Below are positions 59,183 to 64,000 of a DNA stretch of 64,000 nt, piece by piece. Source of the stretch: an uncultured Lachnotalea sp. (GTDB taxonomy: Bacteria; Bacillota; Clostridia; Lachnospirales; Lachnospiraceae); assembly GCA_947066815.1 (NCBI GenBank), contig CAMSZT010000008.1, forward strand, positions 24,245 to 88,244, read 5' to 3'. The notes under the pieces are model-generated. The model was not told the origin of the DNA. It did not search any database and worked only from the letters and a program-made list of their open reading frames with translations. The position numbers and the translations under genes are program-made. How positions within the stretch are numbered: position 1 is the stretch's first letter; each line of letters opens with the position of its first letter.

Positions 59183-60673
59183 ATGACCATGACAGCCATC
59201 AAGAAGCTGGTGACCTACGGGCTGGAAACCGGCCTGATCGAGAAGGAGGACGTGTTCTACACCACCAACGCCCTTCTGGAGACACTGAAAATTGATGAAT
59301 ACGAGGAGCCGGCGGAGGAATTCCATGACGTGGAGCTGGAGCCGGTGCTGGCGGAGCTTTTGGACTATGCCTGTGAAAAGGGCCTCATCGAGGACGGCAT
59401 CGTTTACCGGGACCTCTTCGACACGAAGCTGATGGCAAAGCTTGTGACGAGGCCCAGCGAGATCATCCGGAAATTCTGGAGCCTCTACGAGAAAAGCCCG
59501 GAGACGGCCACGGACTTTTATTACAAATTCAGCCAGGATACGGATTACATCCGCCGTTACCGGGTGAAGCGGGACTTAAAATGGAAGGCGGAGACTCCTT
59601 ACGGGGAGATGGACATTACCATCAACCTGTCCAAGCCGGAGAAGGACCCGAAGGCCATTGCGGCGGCCAAGCTGGCGAAACAGAGCGGTTATCCCAAGTG
59701 CCTGCTCTGTGCGGAGAACGAGGGCTATGCGGGACGGGTGAACCATCCGGCCAGGCAGAACCACCGGATCATTCCCATCACGGTGAACGGGAAGCCCTGG
59801 GGACTCCAGTATTCCCCTTACGTGTACTACAACGAGCACTGCATCGTGTTAAATAAGGAACATACGCCCATGCAGATTAACCGGGATGCCTTCTGCAAGC
59901 TGCTGGACTTCGTGAGGCAGTTCCCCCACTATTTCCTGGGCTCCAATGCGGACCTTCCCATCGTGGGCGGCTCCATCTTAAGCCATGACCATTTCCAGGG
60001 TGGTCATTACGAGTTCGCCATGGCCAAGGCCCCCGTCGAGGAGAAGGTTGTGATCCACGGCTTCGAGCATCTGGAGGCAGGCATTGTCAAATGGCCCATG
60101 TCGGTGATTAGGCTCCGTTCTGAGGACACGGAGGAGTTAATCGACGCCGCCGACAAGATCTTAAAGGCCTGGAGGGGCTACACCGACGAAGCGGCCTTCG
60201 TCTTCGCCGAGACGGACGGGGAGCCCCACAATACCATCACGCCCATCGCCAGGAAGCGGGGCGAGGTCTATGAGCTGGACCTGGTCCTTCGAAACAACAT
60301 CACCACCGAGGAGCATCCCCTGGGCGTCTACCATCCCCATGCAGGTCTCCATCACATCAAGAAGGAGAACATCGGTCTCATCGAGGTCATGGGCCTGGCG
60401 GTCCTTCCCGCCAGGTTGAAGGGGGAGATGGAGAAGCTGGCCGAGGTGATCCTGGCGGGCGGAGACCTGCGGGCGGACGAGGCCACGAAAAAGCACGCCG
60501 ACTGGGCGGAGGAGTTCTTAAAGCGTTACCCGGATGTGAATGCAGGCAATGTCCACGACATCATCCGGAAGGAGATCGGCTCCGTGTTCAGCCAGGTCTT
60601 GGAGGACGCCGGAGTCTACAAGAGGACGCCGGAGGGGAAGGCGGCCTTCCTCCGGTTTATTGAGAGCCTGTAA
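59183..60673 (+). CDS. galT: UTP-hexose-1-phosphate (galactose-1-phosphate) uridylyltransferase, Firmicutes type
   Basis: A 496-residue GalT of the long Firmicutes class, unlike the 350-residue E. coli type. YPKCLLCAENEGYAGR, the active-site region SNADLPIVGGSILSHDHFQGGHYEF with the HxH-like pattern, and ITPIARKRGEVYELDLVLRNN are characteristic. It transfers UMP between UDP-glucose and galactose-1-phosphate. ATG 59183 and 59189 are both possible behind GGGGGAGAGG. A strong terminator closes the operon. Confidence 0.95.
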   Translation: MTMTAIKKLVTYGLETGLIEKEDVFYTTNALLETLKIDEYEEPAEEFHDVELEPVLAELLDYACEKGLIEDGIVYRDLFDTKLMAKLVTRPSEIIRKFWSLYEKSPETATDFYYKFSQDTDYIRRYRVKRDLKWKAETPYGEMDITINLSKPEKDPKAIAAAKLAKQSGYPKCLLCAENEGYAGRVNHPARQNHRIIPITVNGKPWGLQYSPYVYYNEHCIVLNKEHTPMQINRDAFCKLLDFVRQFPHYFLGSNADLPIVGGSILSHDHFQGGHYEFAMAKAPVEEKVVIHGFEHLEAGIVKWPMSVIRLRSEDTEELIDAADKILKAWRGYTDEAAFVFAETDGEPHNTITPIARKRGEVYELDLVLRNNITTEEHPLGVYHPHAGLHHIKKENIGLIEVMGLAVLPARLKGEMEKLAEVILAGGDLRADEATKKHADWAEEFLKRYPDVNAGNVHDIIRKEIGSVFSQVLEDAGVYKRTPEGKAAFLRFIESL

Positions 60674-60698
60674 CGATTCTTTTGAATATTGCTCTGTG

Positions 60699-60747
60699 AA
60701 AAACAGAAGCCCCCTTTTGACAAGCTGTGAAAGGGGCTTCTGTTTTT
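60699..60747 (+). terminator. Strong terminator of galK-galE-galT
   Basis: AAAAACAGAAGCCCC pairs with GGGGCTTCTGTTTTT, extended by CTTTT/AAAG near the loop, with a T run at the end. It can act in both directions. Confidence 0.9.
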
Positions 60748-60810
60748 CGCGGAGATAGGTCCCGAATGATATATTTTTATGTAATACTGCGGCAGGCCGA
60801 AACCGGAACC

Positions 60811-60839
60811 GTGACAAACGGTATCGGTTGTGATACAAT
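60811..60839 (+). promoter_or_regulatory. Promoter of the hybrid sensor kinase
   Basis: GTGACA (60811-60816) and TACAAT (60834-60839), spacer 17 bp, with TGA ahead of the -10 (extended). The location fixes the real start of the kinase downstream of it. Confidence 0.65.
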
Positions 60840-60894
60840 GGGCATATTACAGGCAGGCCGGCCGCAGACCGGTCTATATGGGGGAGACAGGCGT

Positions 60895-63477
60895 ATGGAT
60901 GATTCGAGGGAGTTTTTGGGACAGGCCGGGAGAGGAACGCCGGCCGGTGGGAGCGGTGAGCACTGCGGCGGCGTGCAGAGTGCCAGGAATCTGGAGGCCG
61001 TCATCAACGAGGGACTTCGGGTTGCCCTGATGGAGGAGACTCCGGACCAGTCGCTGGAGGTGCTGCTCATGTACCTGGGAAAGGCGTTAAACGGGGAGCG
61101 GACCTACATATTCGAGAGGAATGAGTCCGGCGGCGATGACAACACCTATGAGTGGGCGGCCGATGGGGTGGAGCCGGAAAAAGAGAACCTTCAGGATGTT
61201 TCCCCTGAGGTGTGCGCCAGCTGGTATCGGAATTTTCGTATCGGCAGGCATATCGTCATTGAGGATCTGGAAGATATCCGGGAGGCCAACCACCTTCAGT
61301 ATGAGACTTTGAAGCGGCAGAGCATCCATTCCCTTGTAGTGGTACCCCTTTACGACGGCAAAAAGCTCATCGGGTTTTACGGCGTCGACAATCCGCCGGC
61401 AAAGTCACTGGAATATGCGTCGAATATGCTCCAGATCGCGGCGCATTTTATTGTTTCCTCTCTGAAACGGCGCAACCTGGTCCGGGAGCTTCAAAAGCAG
61501 AGCTATAAGGTCCTCCATGCCCTCAGCGTGGACTACAGGGGCATTTATCAGGTGGATTTTGACACGGGCAGATGTGAGGCATACAGGGACGACGAACGGC
61601 TGAGGAGAAATCTGTCCGGAGGGTTTGAGGACGGCTATCAGGCGGCCATGGGCCGATATATTTCCCAGTGTGTGATCTACAGGGATCAGGAACGGCTCCG
61701 TGCCGTGACGAAAAAAGAGTATGTACTCGCACAGCTGAAGACGAAGAAAAAGTTTTATGTCCGCTATCAGGTGAAAGAGAATCCCTATGGTCTGAAGCAC
61801 ATGGAGATCCATTTTTCTGCCACGGAGAAGGCGGAGGGGGAAAACCGTGCGATCTTTGCCCTGCGGGATGTCAATGCCGTGGTGGAGCAGGAGGAAAAGT
61901 ACAAGCTGGAGGCAAGGCGGAGTCTGGAAGACATCCTGGAAGGGGCCAGGACCGGTATCTGGACCATTGAGCTGGAGGAAGGATGCCGGCCCAGGATGTA
62001 CGCGGACCGGACCATGCGGATCCTCCTGGGAGTGACGGACGAGATCGGGCCGGAGGAGTGTTACCGGCACTGGTTTCAGAATATCGAGCCGGATTATGTG
62101 GAGATGGTGCAGGAGGCGGTGCGGGAGATATTGGAAACCGGGCGTTCCGAGGTGATCTACCCCTGGAAGCATCCAAAGCTGGGGAAGATCTATGTCCGCT
62201 GCGGCGGCGTGCCGGACAAAACATTTAAAAAAACGGGAGCCTGCCTGAATGGATACCATCAGGACATTACAGAGACCATGGTGACGCGGAAGAAACAGGA
62301 GCAGGCTATCATGGAGCTTCTGGAAAAGGTCAGGCGCGCAAATTCGGCAAAGAGCGAATTTCTTTCCCACATGTCCCATGATCTCCGCACCCCTATCAAC
62401 GGGATCCTGGGAATGCTGGCCATCCAGGAAAAAAGCCGGGATGATGCAGAGCGGCAGAAAGAATGCCGGGAGAAGATCCGTATGTCGGCGGAACATCTTT
62501 TGTCCCTGGTCAACGATGTGCTTCAGGTAAGCAGGCTGGACAGCGGAAGGCCGGCGGAGGTGGAGGAACCCTTTGATCTTCCGGATATCATGGAGAAGTG
62601 CATCGCGATCCTGTCTGCCCAGGCGGAGGAGGCAGGGGTCCGGCTGATATTGTCGGAGATCGATGTGCGGCACGGCAGGCTGATCGGGAATCCGCTGCAC
62701 CTTAAGCAGATCCTGATGAATGTCATTGACAATGCCATCCGGTATAACCGGTCCGGCGGTTCTGTATTTGTCCGGGTAAAGGAGACCGCCTGCCAGGACG
62801 GGATCGCAGATTACCGGTTCGTGGTCGAGGATACCGGGATCGGGATCGGGGAGGACTTTAAAGAACATATTTTTGAGCCGTTCACCCAGGAACACCAGGG
62901 CGCAAGGACTCATTATAACGGGATCGGTCTTGGCATGTCCATCGTGAAAAAGCTGGCAGACCAGATGGGGGGAAGCGTCGAGGTGGACAGCCGGACCGGC
63001 GGTGGGACCGTGGTCCGGATCACCCTGCCCATCCGCGCCGACGGGGCTCAGAATGCGGCTCTTTTGGACGAGGAGCGGGATCTGCAGGATAATATTGCCG
63101 GGATGCGTGTCCTTTTGGTGGAAGACAATGAGATCAACTGTGAGATCGTGGAGTTCATGCTGAAAGAGGCGGGCGCCGGGGTCGTGACCGCAAACGACGG
63201 AAAGGCCGCCGTGGATGCGTTTGCGGGATCCGAGCCGGGAACCTTTGACTGCGTGCTCATGGATCTGATGATGCCGGTCATGAGTGGATATGAGGCGGCC
63301 CGTGTGATCCGCAGTCTGGACCGGCCGGACGCAGGGATCGTTCCCATCATAGCGCTGTCGGCCAACACCTTTGAAGAGGATGTCGCGCTGGCAAAGGATG
63401 CCGGGATGGATGCACATCTGGCCAAGCCGGTGGACATCAACAGGATGTTCCGGGTCATGAACCGACTGAGGCGCTGA
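60895..63477 (+). CDS. Hybrid sensor histidine kinase: GAF, two PAS-like domains, HisKA, HATPase, receiver
   Basis: 860 residues, all cytoplasmic. A GAF-like domain at about 40-195 (LLMYLGKALNGERTYIFE, SLVVVPLYDGKKLIGFYGVDNP), PAS-like regions at about 210-335 and 345-470, HisKA with SHMSHDLRTPINGIL (His495), HATPase_c with DNAIRYNRSGG, EDTGIGIGEDF and GIGLGMSIVKKLADQMGG, and a C-terminal receiver with VEDNE, Asp790 (LMDLMMP) and AKPVD. No output domain is present, so it needs a partner phosphotransfer protein. ATG 60895 lies behind GGGGGAG and downstream of the promoter; the longer frame from 60727 overlaps the galT terminator. Confidence 0.9.
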   Translation: MDDSREFLGQAGRGTPAGGSGEHCGGVQSARNLEAVINEGLRVALMEETPDQSLEVLLMYLGKALNGERTYIFERNESGGDDNTYEWAADGVEPEKENLQDVSPEVCASWYRNFRIGRHIVIEDLEDIREANHLQYETLKRQSIHSLVVVPLYDGKKLIGFYGVDNPPAKSLEYASNMLQIAAHFIVSSLKRRNLVRELQKQSYKVLHALSVDYRGIYQVDFDTGRCEAYRDDERLRRNLSGGFEDGYQAAMGRYISQCVIYRDQERLRAVTKKEYVLAQLKTKKKFYVRYQVKENPYGLKHMEIHFSATEKAEGENRAIFALRDVNAVVEQEEKYKLEARRSLEDILEGARTGIWTIELEEGCRPRMYADRTMRILLGVTDEIGPEECYRHWFQNIEPDYVEMVQEAVREILETGRSEVIYPWKHPKLGKIYVRCGGVPDKTFKKTGACLNGYHQDITETMVTRKKQEQAIMELLEKVRRANSAKSEFLSHMSHDLRTPINGILGMLAIQEKSRDDAERQKECREKIRMSAEHLLSLVNDVLQVSRLDSGRPAEVEEPFDLPDIMEKCIAILSAQAEEAGVRLILSEIDVRHGRLIGNPLHLKQILMNVIDNAIRYNRSGGSVFVRVKETACQDGIADYRFVVEDTGIGIGEDFKEHIFEPFTQEHQGARTHYNGIGLGMSIVKKLADQMGGSVEVDSRTGGGTVVRITLPIRADGAQNAALLDEERDLQDNIAGMRVLLVEDNEINCEIVEFMLKEAGAGVVTANDGKAAVDAFAGSEPGTFDCVLMDLMMPVMSGYEAARVIRSLDRPDAGIVPIIALSANTFEEDVALAKDAGMDAHLAKPVDINRMFRVMNRLRR

Positions 63478-63529
63478 GAGGAATGCATGGATGACAGCCA
63501 TATCAGGCCGCATATTTAAAAATGCCGTC

Positions 63530-63558
63530 TTGACAAACGAAAGTACCTGAGATAAGAT
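63530..63558 (+). promoter_or_regulatory. Promoter of the T-box leader
   Basis: TTGACA (63530-63535) and TAAGAT (63553-63558), spacer 17 bp. Confidence 0.75.
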
Positions 63559-63564
63559 ATTTTC

Positions 63565-63850
63565 ATATGAGAAAGGCGAAGAAGAGAAGAAGTAGGGCTT
63601 TTTAAGGCTTCAGAGAGCTGCCGGGCGGTGCGAGGCAGCGCCGGAGAAGGTCTGAACTGGTCTCGGAGCTCCGTATCCCAAAGGATGCCGTCTTCTGTGT
63701 GCTGCATGCGGTCACAGAGGGGACGGGATTTTCAGTAGGAGGCGGCGGGAATTCCCGTTACAGAAACGATGAGTGCGCAGCGCAGGCTGCGAAGTAGAGT
63801 GGTACCGCGAACAGGCCCTTCGTCTCTATGGAGATGTATGGGCCCTTTTT
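63565..63850 (+). promoter_or_regulatory. T-box riboswitch, probable leucine specifier (CUG)
   Basis: Stem I elements are visible: AAGTAGG on the 5' side of the specifier loop, the AGAGAG bulge, a distal GCTGCC/GGCAGC stem, and GAA-CTG-GTCTCGGAG on the 3' side. The T-box AGAGTGGTACCGCG is at 63796-63809. It is followed by a terminator (AGGCCC...GGGCCC then TTTTT, about 63812-63850) that the antiterminator would disrupt. CTG after GAA indicates leucine; TGG (Trp) one base later is the alternative. The UGGU in the T-box bulge pairs with discriminator A, which fits tRNA-Leu (as in the one at 25984) and not tRNA-Trp (G). The regulated gene, possibly leuS, is outside the window. Confidence 0.88.
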
Positions 63851-63858
63851 ATGCACAC

Positions 63859-64000
63859 GCCGATGCAGAGGAAACATGCCACAGGAGCGGCGCATCGGCG
63901 GCACAGCGAGCAGGGGAAGAAAATCTTTCCTGCTCGATCACACAGGCCGATGCAGAGGAAACATGCCACAGGAGCGGCGCATCGGCGGCACAGCGAGCAG
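63859..64000 (+). repeat. 87-bp-period direct repeat between the T-box and its gene
   Basis: A block of about 55 bp (63859-63914: GCCGATGCAGAGG to GCGAGCAG) recurs exactly from 63946 to the window end. Each block contains GCCGATGC/GCATCGGC, an 8-bp hairpin. The spacer GGGGAAGAAAATCTTTCC is itself a hairpin. The array may continue beyond the window. No gene is visible here. Confidence 0.8.

Noticed and set aside
63859..64000. CRISPR array
   Set aside because: Two long 55-bp units with a hairpin spacer do not have CRISPR repeat length or diverse spacers, and no cas gene is in the window. No CRISPR array was seen elsewhere.

Overview
The window looks like chromosomal DNA of a GC-rich, strictly fermentative Firmicute, most probably a gut Lachnospiraceae (Clostridium cluster XIVa). 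Four things point there: the short HisG/HisZ pair, a T-box leader, YesMN-type two-component systems next to Rbs-type sugar transporters, and an (S)PXTG-anchored CnaB surface protein. No single marker fixes the genus. Many genes have strong Shine-Dalgarno sites and near-consensus sigma-A promoters spaced by 17 bp.

Layout. 1-5400: histidine operon hisZ-hisG-hisD-hisB-hisIE, whose HisIE carries an extra HisA/HisF-like N-terminal half barrel. 5.5-7.1 kb: an unknown protein and an SDR oxidoreductase. 7.3-10.9 kb: response regulator, kinase, ABC ATPase and ABC-2 permease. 11.1-11.4 kb: decayed RelB/PIN toxin-antitoxin pair. 11.6-20.3 kb: sugar uptake and sensing module (RbsA-like ATPase, RbsC-like permease, a lipoprotein with two fused binding domains, AraC-type regulator, a kinase with no extracellular sensor, and a double ABC protein that has lost its ATP-binding motifs). 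20.2-25.8 kb, minus strand: a DUF368 (PopT-like) lipid-carrier translocase and a 1502-residue sortase-anchored surface protein. 26-33 kb: tRNA-Leu, two URO-D/MtaA-like proteins, ispF, cysS, mrnC, rlmB and a Gfo/Idh oxidoreductase. 33.2-46.9 kb: arabinose locus (araR, araA, an FGGY ribulokinase candidate, a second YesMN pair, a galactofuranose-type ABC transporter and a second binding lipoprotein). 47-51.6 kb: wreck of a prophage or integrative element ending at tRNA-Thr, with a candidate type I toxin/antisense-RNA pair. 51.8-56.7 kb: LacI regulator and a second regulator/ABC/permease/kinase set. 56.7-60.7 kb: Leloir galactose genes galK-galE-galT. 60.8-63.5 kb: hybrid GAF/PAS sensor kinase. 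63.5-64 kb: T-box leader with a probable leucine specifier, followed by an 87-bp-period direct repeat; its gene lies outside the window.

How the parts fit. The two sugar loci follow one plan, transporter plus YesMN two-component system. The arabinose locus has a kinase with a full extracellular sensor and probable regulator-binding repeats in front of its binding-protein gene. The 11.6-20.3 kb locus has a sensor-less kinase plus a pseudo-ATPase, which suggests that transporter state rather than free sugar is read. Small palindromic elements recur between genes: three share GGCAATT/CGAAA-type ends and have short flanking direct repeats, and a separate 247-bp palindrome splits a permease from its kinase. 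At least four small genes (relB, PIN, sigma factor, Rpn) keep their ends but have lost their middles, a consistent decay pattern.

All calls come from reading the sequence. No alignment, HMM or folding program was run, so identities and structures are by eye.
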